Source: Subtercola boreus (GTDB lineage: Bacteria; Actinomycetota; Actinomycetes; Actinomycetales; Microbacteriaceae). From it: a stretch of DNA of 64,000 bases. The translations under genes and the position numbers were made by a program. Numbering within the stretch: position 1 is the first letter of the stretch; every line of letters starts with the position of its first letter. The notes under the pieces are model-generated. The model did no database searches. It saw nothing but the letters and a program-made list of their open reading frames with translations, and was not told where the DNA came from. The stretch lies in the NCBI RefSeq assembly GCF_003399625.1, contig NZ_NBXA01000001.1:62001-126000 (forward strand). Reading direction: 5' to 3'. Shown here in pieces: positions 28,432 to 36,786 of the stretch.

Positions 28432-29507
28432 AGATTCCACCGGAATCCGCCGGGTTCCGGTGGATCCTTCTCCGGTGCGGGTGCGTCGAGCGGGAACGGT
28501 GCGTCGGAGTCCGCAGCCCCGGCCGCTCTGCTGTTGCCAGCGCCGGCACTGTCGCCGTTGTCGTCGCGGTCGGCCCGGCGGGGTCTCTGGGGTGCCCGCT
28601 TGGCCCTCCGTGGAGACTCGGCCCGCTCGGCTTCGGCGGCGGCCGCTGCCGCACGGCGGGGGGAGTCGGATGCCGGGGGGCGCGCGGGTGCGGGAGGCAG
28701 CGGGGCGGGAGCCGGCAGGGCGGGAGCCGGCAGGGCGGGAGCCGGCGAGGATCGGGCAGGAGCCGCGGAGGCGGCGACGGCGGGAGGAGCATCAACTCTG
28801 CGGGGAGCGGGCTGCTCGGCCTCGGCGAAGGCCTGCACGTCGGAGGCCTGGGCCAGAACCCGGAACACCACGCGGGTGCGCCCGATCTGGATGACGGAAT
28901 CCGGTTCGACAACAGCTCGGCTGACAGCCTGGCCGTTCAGCTGCGACCCGTTCGTCGAGTCGAGGTCCCGCACCTCCGCACGCCTGCCATCCCAGAGGAT
29001 CTCGATGTGCTTGCGGGAGATACCGGTGTCTTCGACGGTGATGTCGGCCTCGCGGCCACGGCCGATGACCGTGCGTGAGCGGGTGATCGGGTAGCGCTTG
29101 CCCGCGACATCCAGAACCGGAGCCCAGACGACGTCGCGCTGCACCGTCGAACTCTCGATCTCGAGCAGTCCCGCGCTCAGGCGCGGCTGCTCGACCAGCG
29201 TGACACTCACGCTGCCGGCGAACTGGAAGCCCTGCGCGCCGGCATGCTTCTGAACGACCTGCGTGAGTTCGTCGACAAGGGTCGGGCCGAGGCTCTTCAT
29301 ACGCTGGAAGTCGCTTGAACCCACCAGCACGCGAAAGCTGTTGGGCACGAGGATGCGGTCGCGTGAGACCACGGCCGCCTTGGTGTCGAGCTCCCGCTTG
29401 AGGGCGGAGCTGATCTCAACCGGCTGCAGCCCCGAGCGGAAGGTCTTGGCGAACGCGCCGTTCACAGCGCGTTCGAGACCTTTCTCGAAGTTGTCCAGTA
29501 TTCCCAC
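28428..29507 (-). CDS. fhaA: FHA/DUF3662 protein FhaA
   Basis: 359 residues from GTG 29507, which has GGGAG just upstream; the preceding in-frame 18 residues are not family-like. Residues 1-120 are the DUF3662 domain (GILDNFEKGLERAVNGAFAKTFRSGLQPVEI). The FHA domain (about 137-217) has GRGREADI, SRKHIEI and DLDSTNGSQLNG. Unusually, the FHA domain is central: a 140-residue Ala/Pro/Arg-rich tail follows, containing a 15-bp DNA repeat. Known homologues bind phospho-MviN and PknB. First gene of the operon. Confidence 0.92.
   Translation of the reverse strand: MGILDNFEKGLERAVNGAFAKTFRSGLQPVEISSALKRELDTKAAVVSRDRILVPNSFRVLVGSSDFQRMKSLGPTLVDELTQVVQKHAGAQGFQFAGSVSVTLVEQPRLSAGLLEIESSTVQRDVVWAPVLDVAGKRYPITRSRTVIGRGREADITVEDTGISRKHIEILWDGRRAEVRDLDSTNGSQLNGQAVSRAVVEPDSVIQIGRTRVVFRVLAQASDVQAFAEAEQPAPRRVDAPPAVAASAAPARSSPAPALPAPALPAPAPLPPAPARPPASDSPRRAAAAAAEAERAESPRRAKRAPQRPRRADRDDNGDSAGAGNSRAAGAADSDAPFPLDAPAPEKDPPEPGGFRWNL
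28703..28747. repeat. 15-bp tandem repeat in fhaA
   Basis: Three copies of GGGCGGGAGCCGGCA (the third ends in G) in direct tandem, encoding an A-L-P-A-P type linker in the FhaA tail. Confidence 0.85.
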
Positions 29508-29689
29508 ACGTCTCCCAATTTCTGTGTGCCCGACGGTGCGCCGTGTACGAGGTGCCGGCATGAATGCTACGACAGATAGTACTGGCCATACGTGTTAAAG
29601 GCCTGCAGTGAGTATCTTCTGGTCGATCTGTGACCTGTGGACGAGAGGATGCCCGGTCTGCTCGTTTTCGGATTCGGCCGCATCAGTGC

Positions 29690-29695
29690 TAATCT
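29690..29695 (+). promoter_or_regulatory. Candidate -10 element for tRNA-Leu
   Basis: TAATCT 10 bp upstream of the mature tRNA 5' end, in the context GTGCTAATCTCGC. No convincing -35 was assigned. Confidence 0.35.
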
Positions 29696-29705
29696 CGCTG
29701 AGTTG

Positions 29706-29792
29706 GCGCGAGTGGCGGAATTGGTAGACGCGCACGGTTCAGGTCCGTGTGTTCGTAAGGACGTGGGGGTTCAAGTCCCCCTTCGCGCACCA
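29706..29792 (+). tRNA. tRNA-Leu (anticodon CAG)
   Basis: A class II tRNA with acceptor GCGCGAG/TTCGCGC, anticodon stem CACGG/CCGTG around CAG at 29740-29742, a long variable arm (GTTCGTAAGGACG region), T-arm GGGGGTTCAAGTCCCCC and an encoded CCA at 29790-29792. Confidence 0.96.
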
Positions 29793-29798
29793 GCACTG

Positions 29799-29843
29799 AA
29801 GAAGGCCCCCGACCGGTGTATCCGGTTCGGGGGCCTTCTTTTG
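29799..29843 (+). terminator. Intrinsic terminator after tRNA-Leu
   Basis: A long stem pairs AAGAAGGCCCCCGA with TCGGGGGCCTTCTT, extended by CCGG/CCGG around a short loop, and ends in TTTT. Confidence 0.9.
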
Positions 29844-29960
29844 TCGGGCCGGGCCACGCCCGCGCCGCCCTGAACTGAAAAAGGCCAGGATTACCGAGGT
29901 TCAAACGCCTCAGGTGCGGGCGCTCTGGCTGCAGAGTGGTCGGGCCGGTAGTCCTGAGGT

Positions 29961-30263
29961 ATGGCCGAACCCCACTCCGAAGCGGCGCGCCTCGTCGGTG
30001 AGCGCATGAAGGAGACGCGTCAGCGCCTTGGGCTGAGCCAGGAGGATGTGGCCGAGCTCGCCGAGATGCACGTCACGAACGTGGGCAAGATCGAGCGCGG
30101 CCAGACCAACCCGAGTCTCTCGACGATCGTCGCGTTGGCGGGGGCGATGAACGCCGATCCCGGGGTGTGGGTGACCGGACTTACCACGGACATGATCCCG
30201 GGTCGGACGCACAAGTTCACCGCCGCCGACCTCATCCGCGAGCAGAAGCGCCGCCAGGGCTGA
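29961..30263 (+). CDS. XRE-family helix-turn-helix regulator
   Basis: 100 residues. The HTH is at about residues 15-70: RMKETRQRLGLSQEDVAELAEMHVTNVGKIERGQTNPSLSTIVALAGAM, an almost ideal Cro/C1-type fold. It ends in a short basic tail LIREQKRRQG. Single-domain proteins of this kind are small DNA-binding regulators; the target cannot be deduced. It stands alone, converging with the peroxiredoxin gene 24 bp away. ATG start at 29961. Confidence 0.9.
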   Translation: MAEPHSEAARLVGERMKETRQRLGLSQEDVAELAEMHVTNVGKIERGQTNPSLSTIVALAGAMNADPGVWVTGLTTDMIPGRTHKFTAADLIREQKRRQG

Positions 30264-30287
30264 TCCGCGGCTCTTCTGCCTGCCGCC

Positions 30288-30956
30288 TCAGACCCGGGCG
30301 CCCGCCAGCGCCTCGAGGATCGTCGAGACCTCGGTGCGCGTGGTGTAGTCGACGTGCACGTCGGCGAATCGCACCGTGCGGTCGGCGTCGACGATGAGCA
30401 CCGTCGGGAACGGGATGTCGCCGGTGGCGTCCGCGTTGCTGTCGGCCACGTCGAAGCCGAGCGCGGTGTGGGCTGCGCGGGCGTCCGCGGTCGGTTCGGT
30501 GAGCAGGCCGAGCTCTCGCACGAGCACGTTCGAGGCGTCGGAGAGCACGGGGAACTCGAGCTCTCCGCCCTCGACGGCAGCCCGCGATCCATCCGGAGTC
30601 TGCGGGCTGATGGCGATGAGGCCCACACCCTGCTCGCGGAGGGCCGGCAACAGGTCGCGCTGGTAGGTCTTCAGGGTGAGGTTGCAGTACGGGCACCAGG
30701 CGCCACGGTAGAAGACGAGCACGGCCGGGCCGCTGCCGATCGCGGCCTGGAGCGACGTGGTGCCGCCGTCGGGGGTGACGAGCTCGGTGTCGGGCACGGT
30801 GTCGCCCACGGCGACAGCGTCGGCGGGGACTCCGTTCGCGATGAGTGCGGCCTGCTCGGAGGCGAAGACGGCGGAGAGGTCGGGGCCGATCTGGGCCTCG
30901 AAGCCCTGGTTGAATTCGGTGACCTGGGCGGCAAGGGTGCTGGGTGCATTCGACAT
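30288..30956 (-). CDS. AhpC/TSA-family peroxiredoxin-like protein
   Basis: 222 residues. The thioredoxin-fold motif VLVFYRGAWCPYCNLTLKTYQ is at about 80-100, with a CxxC pair at the peroxidatic position, followed by IAISPQTPDGS and FPVLSDASN. A 55-residue helical N-terminus (LAAQVTEFNQGFEAQIGPDLSAVFA) precedes the domain, as in many soluble bacterial 'redoxin' proteins. The probable role is thiol-dependent reduction of peroxides. The ATG at 30956 directly precedes conserved sequence. Monocistronic. Confidence 0.9.
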   Translation of the reverse strand: MSNAPSTLAAQVTEFNQGFEAQIGPDLSAVFASEQAALIANGVPADAVAVGDTVPDTELVTPDGGTTSLQAAIGSGPAVLVFYRGAWCPYCNLTLKTYQRDLLPALREQGVGLIAISPQTPDGSRAAVEGGELEFPVLSDASNVLVRELGLLTEPTADARAAHTALGFDVADSNADATGDIPFPTVLIVDADRTVRFADVHVDYTTRTEVSTILEALAGARV

Positions 30957-31021
30957 GGGTCGACACTACGTCGGCGTTTCCTCGGAAACCTGTGCCGCGT
31001 AACCCGGCGTCACACTGGACG

Positions 31022-31699
31022 CTAGATCAGCAGGGCGCGCAGCTGGTCGACCGAGTGAACCACCGCGATGGCCCCGGCCGCCTCGGCGGGGGATCCGTAG
31101 CCCCACTCGACCATGATCGGCGGGACACCGTGAGCGGCCGCACCCTCCATGTCGTGGATGCGATCCCCCACGAGCACCAGGTTCGACAGGTCGACGCCGG
31201 CCGCACGCAACCGGGCCAGTGCCTCATCGATCACGTCGGCCTTCGCGCTGCGGGTCTCATCCTCGCTCGCACCCGTGATGACCACGAACGCGTGTTCGAG
31301 CCCGAGGTGTTCGAGGATGCGGTGCGCCTGCACCTCAGACTTGGAGGTGGTGATGGCCAGCGGGATCCCGGCCTTGTGCAGGAACTTCACCAACCCGACC
31401 ATGCCGGGGAAGGTGACCGCGTCGTCCTGCGGGCCTTCGCTGGCAGCGAGGCCGCGGTAGATGTGCAGGGCCTCGAGCGCCTCCGCCTCGTTCATGCCGG
31501 CCACGAGTTCGAAACCCTCGAGGATGGGCGGGCCGACGAACTGCACCAGGTCTGCGGGCGGCGGAACCGGACGCCCGAGCGCGAGGAGCGTGCGCGAAAG
31601 CCTGCCGATGATGCCGGGAGCCGAATCGGTGATGGTTCCGTCGAGGTCGAAGAGGATGCACGACCACGGTTTCTGGGGTGCGACAGGTGTGTGAGTCAT
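31022..31699 (-). CDS. HAD-superfamily phosphatase (phosphoglycolate phosphatase-like)
   Basis: 225 residues from ATG 31699 (MTHTPVAPQKPWSCILFDLDGTITDSAPGI); an ATG 24 bp upstream is possible. HAD motif I is FDLDGT, motif II ITTSKSE, and motif III/IV LVGDRIHDMEGAAAHG with the conserved Lys in SAKADVIDEAL. Its cap is the small helical type of the Gph/PGMB group. The substrate is uncertain: phosphoglycolate, beta-phosphoglucomutase-like or pyrophosphate. Divergent from the permease gene. Confidence 0.88.
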   Translation of the reverse strand: MTHTPVAPQKPWSCILFDLDGTITDSAPGIIGRLSRTLLALGRPVPPPADLVQFVGPPILEGFELVAGMNEAEALEALHIYRGLAASEGPQDDAVTFPGMVGLVKFLHKAGIPLAITTSKSEVQAHRILEHLGLEHAFVVITGASEDETRSAKADVIDEALARLRAAGVDLSNLVLVGDRIHDMEGAAAHGVPPIMVEWGYGSPAEAAGAIAVVHSVDQLRALLI

Positions 31700-31823
31700 C
31701 GCCCCACATCCTACGGCGCGCATGTAAAATCGTCAGATCGAGACCACTGCATCCCCCCGTCCACGGTGCGCGAGACCGTCGGCCACGGGCATCCTGAGCC
31801 TCGCACTCGTCGTTGCCGCAGCT

Positions 31824-32972
31824 GTGGTGATCGCCACCGGTGTTCTGCCAGCGCCGGACACTGCTGCGCTCGCCGACCGCGTCGTTCCGGTGCTCGGCTT
31901 CGTCGCGGCGATCACGATCGTGACCGAGCTGGCGGCGGGGGCGGGGTTGTTCTCGGTGCTCTCCGGGTGGCTCGCGAGGCGCGGCGGCCGCCGGGTCTGG
32001 ATGCTCTGGCTCTTCGTCATCGTGCTGGCGACCCTGAGCACGATCTTCCTGTCGCTCGACACGACGGCGGTGCTGGTGACGCCGGTTGTGGTGCTGCTCG
32101 CACTCGATGCCGGACTGCCGCCGATCCCGTTCGCGCTCGCGACGGTGTGGTTGGCGAACACGGCGTCGCTACTGCTGCCGATCTCGAATCTCACGAACCT
32201 GCTGGCAGCGACGAAGATCGCGAGCGTCGCGCCTGCCGGGTCGAGCGTCGATATTGCGTCGCCATTCGGTTTCGCGTCGATCGTGTGGGCGCCCGCCCTG
32301 GTGGGCATCATCGTGCCCGTCGTGCTGCTGACTCTGCTGTTCCGCCGGCAGCTCCACGGCACGTATCGGGTTCCGGAACGGGCATCCATCGACGACCGGG
32401 TGCTGCTCATTGTGTCGGCCGTCGTGGTGGTCGTGCTGCTGCCGCTGCTGGTGTCGGGGCTGCCGGTGTGGATTCCCGCGACCGGGGGCGCGGTCGTGCT
32501 GGTTGCGGTCTTCGCGCTGCGGCGGCCCTCGGCGCTCGGCGTGGGGCTCATCCCGTGGGCGCCGGTCGGCATCGCGGCGGGCCTGTTCGTGCTCGTCGAG
32601 GCGGCGCAGGTGCACGGGCTGGGTTCGGTGGTGGGGGCGGTCGCCGGATCGGGTTCCTCGTTCCCCGCCCTGCTGCAGCTGGCCGGTCTCGGGGTGGTCT
32701 CGGCAAACGGTATCAACAACCTCCCGGCGTACCTCGTGCTGGAGCCGGCCGCGGGGTCGCCGGTGCGGCTCATCGCGCTGCTGATCGGGGTGAACCTCGG
32801 GCCGCTCATCACGCCGTGGGCGTCGCTCGCGACCCTGCTCTGGCACCAGAAGGTGGTGTCGCAGGGGGTCACGATCCGTTGGGGCCGGTTCATGCTGGCC
32901 GGTCTGGTGGCGGTGGTCGTCACGGTGCCGCTGGCCGTGCTGGCGCTCTGGCTTTCGGCCGGCGCTCCCTAG
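31824..32972 (+). CDS. ArsB/NhaD/SLC13-type anion permease; 5' end uncertain
   Basis: 382 residues from the first usable start (GTG 31824). It has 10 or more membrane helices, with ITIVTELAAGAGLFSVLSGW, SLDTTAVLVTPVVVLLALDAG and LANTASLLLPISNLTNLLAA typical of the ion-transporter (IT) superfamily; the second half repeats the pattern (GVVSANGINNLPAYLVLEP). GTG 31824 falls inside the first membrane helix: the frame stays open to 31728 and encodes TGILSLALVVAAAVVIATGVL. The real start is probably upstream, but no ATG/GTG/TTG exists there. The substrate (arsenite, dicarboxylate or Na+/H+) is unknown. Confidence 0.85.
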   Translation: MVIATGVLPAPDTAALADRVVPVLGFVAAITIVTELAAGAGLFSVLSGWLARRGGRRVWMLWLFVIVLATLSTIFLSLDTTAVLVTPVVVLLALDAGLPPIPFALATVWLANTASLLLPISNLTNLLAATKIASVAPAGSSVDIASPFGFASIVWAPALVGIIVPVVLLTLLFRRQLHGTYRVPERASIDDRVLLIVSAVVVVVLLPLLVSGLPVWIPATGGAVVLVAVFALRRPSALGVGLIPWAPVGIAAGLFVLVEAAQVHGLGSVVGAVAGSGSSFPALLQLAGLGVVSANGINNLPAYLVLEPAAGSPVRLIALLIGVNLGPLITPWASLATLLWHQKVVSQGVTIRWGRFMLAGLVAVVVTVPLAVLALWLSAGAP

Positions 32973-32998
32973 CACTCCCCCTTCTGTTTCTATGCTGC

Positions 32999-33054
32999 CG
33001 ACTTTCCCGTTTGCGCGGCAAATTCGACGCTGCGCCGCGCAAACGGGAAAGTCG
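32999..33054. repeat. Long perfect hairpin between convergent genes
   Basis: 21-bp perfect arms (32999-33019 and 33034-33054; left arm begins CGACTTTCCCGTTTGCGCGG) around a 14-nt loop, 26 bp after the permease stop. This 394-bp gap (32973-33366) has no supportable gene. The hairpin could terminate transcription from both sides. Confidence 0.75.
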
Positions 33055-33100
33055 AAGTCGGAGTGCTGGCGTGCGGTGAGGCGCGGGGTGGGTGCGGGTT

Positions 33101-33238
33101 GGCGCGGAAGCGGCGGTGCGGCGCGGGGTGGTGCGGCGCGGGGCGCGGAAGCGGCGGTGCGGCGCGGGGTGGCGCGGAAGCGGCGGTGCGGCGCGGGGTG
33201 GCGCAGGATGGCGCGGAAGCGGCGGTGCGGCGCGGGGT
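33101..33238. repeat. Four identical 29-nt G-rich direct repeats
   Basis: Exact copies at 33101-33129, 33142-33170, 33171-33199 and 33210-33238, each starting GGCGCGGAAGCGGCGGTGCG and ending GCGCGGGGT, separated by 12, 0 and 10 nt; partial units extend to about 33260. The plus strand is almost entirely G and C with G-runs. Not CRISPR: spacers are far too short and irregular. Confidence 0.85.
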
Positions 33239-33366
33239 TGGGCGCGGCGCGGAAGCGGGGTCGGGTGGGGCGCGGCGGCGTGTACGTCGCGCCCCACCGT
33301 CAGTCGGGGCCGAGCGTTTGTGGCGACAGTTCCCCCACGGTGCGCCGCAGAGGCGGCGGCGCACAA

Positions 33367-34062
33367 TCAGAACAGCCGCGAGTCGCTGTCGTCGAGGCCG
33401 CGCATGGCGTCGTAGTCGAGCAGCAGGGTGCGGATCCCGCGATCGTGGGCGAGCGTTCGTGCCTGCGGTTTGATCTCCTGGGCAGCGAAGATGCCGGTGA
33501 CGGGGGCGAGGTGCGGATCGCGGTTCATCAGCTCGAGGTAGCGGGTGAGTTGCTCGACGCCGTCGATGTCGCCCCGGCGCTTCAGCTCGACGGCGACCGC
33601 GGCGCCGTTCGCGTCGCGGGCGAGGATGTCGACCGGCCCGATCGCCGTCATGTACTCCCGGCGCACCAGCACGTGGCCGTCGCCGAGGAGTTCGATCTGT
33701 TCGGCGAGGAGCTTCTGGAGGTGGGCTTCGACGCCGTCCTTCACGAGCCCGGGGTCGACCCCGAGGTCGTGCGACGAGTCGGTGAACACCTCGTGGATGG
33801 AGACGACGAGAAGATCGGCCGTTTTCGCGTGGGTGACCTTCCAGAGCTCGGTGATGCCGGCATCCCGCTGCTCGACGTCGGGTTCCATCACCTGCAGGGT
33901 GCACGGCGGGCTCATCCAGTTGAGCGGTTTGTACGATCCGCCGTCGCTGTGCACGAGGATGCTGCCGTCGTTCTTCAGCATCAGCAGGCGGGTGGCGAGT
34001 GGGAGGTGGGCGCTCAGTCGACCGGCGTAGTCGACGGCGCATCGGGCTATGACAAGTCGCAC
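33367..34062 (-). CDS. nucS: Mismatch-specific endonuclease NucS/EndoMS
   Basis: 231 residues. The C-terminal RecB-like nuclease has [18 protein letters not shown] and [13 protein letters not shown] (the QxxxY motif); the N-terminal DNA-binding part has [50 protein letters not shown]. NucS cuts both strands at mismatches, does the job of MutS/MutL in actinobacteria and interacts with the beta clamp. The start is GTG at 34062; a TAAACT -10 lies only about 6 bases before it, so the mRNA may be leaderless. Confidence 0.96.
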   Translation of the reverse strand: MRLVIARCAVDYAGRLSAHLPLATRLLMLKNDGSILVHSDGGSYKPLNWMSPPCTLQVMEPDVEQRDAGITELWKVTHAKTADLLVVSIHEVFTDSSHDLGVDPGLVKDGVEAHLQKLLAEQIELLGDGHVLVRREYMTAIGPVDILARDANGAAVAVELKRRGDIDGVEQLTRYLELMNRDPHLAPVTGIFAAQEIKPQARTLAHDRGIRTLLLDYDAMRGLDDSDSRLF

Positions 34063-34132
34063 ACAGCGAGTTTAGGCGGTACGCGTGAGCGCCGTGGGCG
34101 GTGCGCCGGTCCGGGCCGGGCAGCGGGGAGCG

Positions 34133-35467
34133 TCAGCCGCGCGCGAACCGGCCGGAGCGCTCGCGGGCTGCCGGGGCGGCGAAGGCCGCGACGATCAGCA
34201 GCACCAGAATCACGTACAGGGCGTTCAGGATGCCGAACTGCTGCCCGAGGAATCCGATCAGCGGCGGGCCGGCGAGGAAGGCGAGGTAGCCGATCATGGC
34301 CACGGCGCTGACGCTCGCCGTGGCCTTCTCGGGGTCGTCGGAGGCAGCCGACATGCCGACAGGGAAGCCCAGCGAGGCGCCGAGGCCCCAGAGCACGGCG
34401 CCGACCACGGCCATCCAGAGACTCGGAGCGAGGATGAATCCGAGCAGGCCGATTGCGCCGATCAGTGCCGACCAGCGGAGGATCGGCACCCGGCCGAATC
34501 GGTCGAGGACGGGGCCGCCCGCGACCCGGCCGATCGTCATCGCCGCGACGAACACGCCGAACACGATGGCGCCGGTGGTGTTCGACTGGTGGTGACCGTC
34601 GACGGTGGCGATGGCGAGCCAGTCGTTGGCGGAACCTTCGGCGAAGGCCATTCCGAGCATGATCAGGCCGATCAGCAGCAGGCGGGTGTCGGCCCAGACG
34701 GCGAGGCTCTCGCGGAGGCGCTGCTTCAGCGGGAGCTTGGCGCTGTTGCCTGTGCTCGTGCTCACGCCCGCATTCGTGCCGGCAACCGCGCCGGCGCCCG
34801 TGCCGTCTGCTGCCGCTGCGATCTCCGCCTCGGTCTCGACGTGCTGGGGGAGGAAGCGCACGGCGACGATACCGATCAGGGCGATGAGCGCAGCGATCAC
34901 GGTGAGATGCCAGATGACAGGCACCGCGAGGGCGGATGCGGCGGCGCCGAGGGCCGCGCCGACCACCGTTCCGAGGCTGAAGAAGGCGTGCATCAGGGGG
35001 AGGAGGGTGCGCCCGATGGACCGCTCGGCGGCGGCGCCCTCGAGGTTCATCATCACGTCCATGGCGCCGTTGCCGAACCCGAGCACGGCCAGGGAGACCA
35101 TGCCGAGGGCGAGTTCGGGAACGAACGTGGCGGTGATGCCGATGCCGGCGAGGCCGAGCGCAACGAGCACCATGCAGAGCGCGATGCCGGCGCGGGGGCC
35201 GAGGAGGTGCAGCAACTGCTGCGAGGCGACGAGGCCGAGCACGGCGCCCACGGCGAGACCGAGGATGAGCAGGCCCACCTCCGAGGTATCGAGGCGGAGG
35301 TCGTCGCGCACCGCGGGCAGACGGGAGACCCAGGTGGCGATCGCCAGGCCGCTCAGCGTGAAGATGACGAAGACGGCATTCCGCCACGCCTTCAGGCTCA
35401 CGGATGCCGCGGCCTGGCTGAGGGGAACCGTGAGGTTCGGCGATGCGGGCTCGGCCGACGGTGACAT
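34133..35467 (-). CDS. MFS transporter
   Basis: 444 residues from ATG 35467; the upstream 27 in-frame residues run through the operator and are not part of it. Twelve hydrophobic helices in two halves are joined by a hydrophilic loop (about 205-235, DGTGAGAVAGTNAGVSTSTGNSA). MFS motifs include TWVSRLPAVRDDL, GFGNGAMDVMMNLEGAAAE and GRVAGGPVLDRFGRVPILRW. FucP/YbjJ-like MFS proteins of this kind move sugars or small metabolites; the substrate is unknown. It is divergent from a LacI regulator, so likely controlled by it. Confidence 0.9.
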   Translation of the reverse strand: MSPSAEPASPNLTVPLSQAAASVSLKAWRNAVFVIFTLSGLAIATWVSRLPAVRDDLRLDTSEVGLLILGLAVGAVLGLVASQQLLHLLGPRAGIALCMVLVALGLAGIGITATFVPELALGMVSLAVLGFGNGAMDVMMNLEGAAAERSIGRTLLPLMHAFFSLGTVVGAALGAAASALAVPVIWHLTVIAALIALIGIVAVRFLPQHVETEAEIAAAADGTGAGAVAGTNAGVSTSTGNSAKLPLKQRLRESLAVWADTRLLLIGLIMLGMAFAEGSANDWLAIATVDGHHQSNTTGAIVFGVFVAAMTIGRVAGGPVLDRFGRVPILRWSALIGAIGLLGFILAPSLWMAVVGAVLWGLGASLGFPVGMSAASDDPEKATASVSAVAMIGYLAFLAGPPLIGFLGQQFGILNALYVILVLLIVAAFAAPAARERSGRFARG

Positions 35468-35491
35468 GGGGCGTAATTCCTTGCTGTGACA

Positions 35492-35513
35492 GGAATCGAA
35501 TCGATTCGATTCC
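35492..35513. promoter_or_regulatory. Perfect 22-bp palindromic operator in the MFS-lacI gap
   Basis: Half-site GGAATCGAATC followed by its exact reverse complement, with a CG centre as in LacI-family operators. It lies 24 bp before the MFS start and 21 bp before the lacI start, so one repressor could control both. Confidence 0.8.
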
Positions 35514-35534
35514 GTTTCGACTACGCTAGGGGAT

Positions 35535-36743
35535 GTGAGTGCAAACAATCAACCTCACCCCGATGACGGACCGGATTCGGGGCCCTCTGCAGCTCCCTCC
35601 GGCGCATCGTCGGTCGAGCATCCGCGGGCCACGCTCGCCACCGTCGCGAAACGCGCGGGCGTGTCGGCGTCGACGGCGTCGATCGCGTTCAGTGGGGTCG
35701 GCTCCATCTCGGAGGCGACCCGCGAACGCATCCTGAGAGCCGCCGACGAGTTGCGCTACTTCGGCCCCGACCCCCGGGCGCGGTCGCTGCGGCAGGGGCG
35801 TTCGGGGATCGTCGGTGTTGTGCTCGAGGATCGCGTCATCCACTCGTTCCGCGACCCGATGACCATCGCGGTGCTCGACGGCATCTCCCAGGAACTCGGG
35901 AACGAGAACGGCGGGATGCTTCTGCTGACCTCGACGGGCGTGGGCGAGTCGAGCATCCAGAGCGCCGTGTTCGATGCGGCGGTGTTCCTCGGCTGCAGCC
36001 CCCGGCTGACCCGGTCGATCGAGGTGATGCGGCAACGGAACATTCCGATGGTGGCGATCGAGGCGCAGCATTTCGACGGCGTTCTGAGCGTGGCGCTCGA
36101 CAATCGTGAGGCAGCGACGCGGCTTGCGCAGCATGTGTATGACCTGGGGCACCGGGATGTCGCGGTCGTGACGCTGCCGATGGACGCGGTGCGGGAGCTC
36201 CGTGCGCTGACCGACGAGATCGTGGCGCACGCGACGACGGCGGTGTCGATGGAACGGCTGGGCGGCGCGCGCGAGGTGTACCCGGGGCTCGGTGGGTATG
36301 TGGCGGCGAATTCGGCGAGCGACGACGGGTTCGCGGCCGGGCTGCTGGTGCTGGGTGGTGCGGGCGATGGGGGCGGTTCGGGCGACGTGCGTGCAGCCGG
36401 GGCGGCCGGCGCGGATGTCGCGGGCGGGTCTACACGCGCGGGCGACGAGTGGAGGCGGCCGACGGCCATCATCGCGCAGAGCGACCTGCTTGCGGTGGGC
36501 GTGATCCGGGCGGCCGAGTCGCTGGGGCTGAAGGTTCCCGGCGATCTGACGGTGGTCGGGTTCGACGGCGCACGGATCGAAGGCCTCAGCGACCACGACC
36601 TGACGACGATGGTGCAGCCCGCGACGGAGAAGGGCCGGGCCGCCGGGCGTGCGGTGACGGAGCTGCTGTCGGGCGGGCATCCACCCGACGCCCACTTCAC
36701 CTGCGCCCTGCACGTGGGCACGACGTCTGCCCCGCTCGCCTGA
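35535..36743 (+). CDS. LacI-family transcriptional regulator
   Basis: 402 residues, longer than the usual 340 because of a 30-residue polar N-terminus and a Gly/Ala-rich insert (about 274-305, GGAGDGGGSGDVRAAGAAG). The HTH is at 33-52 (ATLATVAKRAGVSASTASIAFSG) with the hinge helix after it, then a periplasmic-binding-protein-like effector domain (IVGVVLEDR ... TAIIAQSDLLAVGVIRAAE ... VVGFDGARI). GTG start; a TACGCT -10 is only 7 bases upstream, so leaderless translation is possible. Probable repressor of the divergent MFS gene. Confidence 0.92.
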   Translation: MSANNQPHPDDGPDSGPSAAPSGASSVEHPRATLATVAKRAGVSASTASIAFSGVGSISEATRERILRAADELRYFGPDPRARSLRQGRSGIVGVVLEDRVIHSFRDPMTIAVLDGISQELGNENGGMLLLTSTGVGESSIQSAVFDAAVFLGCSPRLTRSIEVMRQRNIPMVAIEAQHFDGVLSVALDNREAATRLAQHVYDLGHRDVAVVTLPMDAVRELRALTDEIVAHATTAVSMERLGGAREVYPGLGGYVAANSASDDGFAAGLLVLGGAGDGGGSGDVRAAGAAGADVAGGSTRAGDEWRRPTAIIAQSDLLAVGVIRAAESLGLKVPGDLTVVGFDGARIEGLSDHDLTTMVQPATEKGRAAGRAVTELLSGGHPPDAHFTCALHVGTTSAPLA

Positions 36744-36786
36744 CGGCACCCGCCCGCGCCCCCGCGCCCCGCGCCCCCCGCACCCA

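Noticed and set aside
29637-29873. 78-residue ORF over tRNA-Leu
   Set aside because: It runs through the tRNA and its terminator.
33101-33238. CRISPR array from four identical 29-nt repeats
   Set aside because: Spacers are 12, 0 and 10 nt, not uniform 30-40 nt, and no cas gene is nearby.
32920-33366. 148-residue Pro/Arg/Ala-rich minus-strand ORF in the 33-kb gap
   Set aside because: Its sequence is only the translation of the 29-nt repeats and the hairpin; no ribosome-binding site or family similarity.
30944-34311. Long plus-strand ORFs of 711 and 439 residues through the permease, 33-kb repeat gap and nucS
   Set aside because: They are Arg/Gly-rich readings of G-rich repeats and of real genes in other frames.
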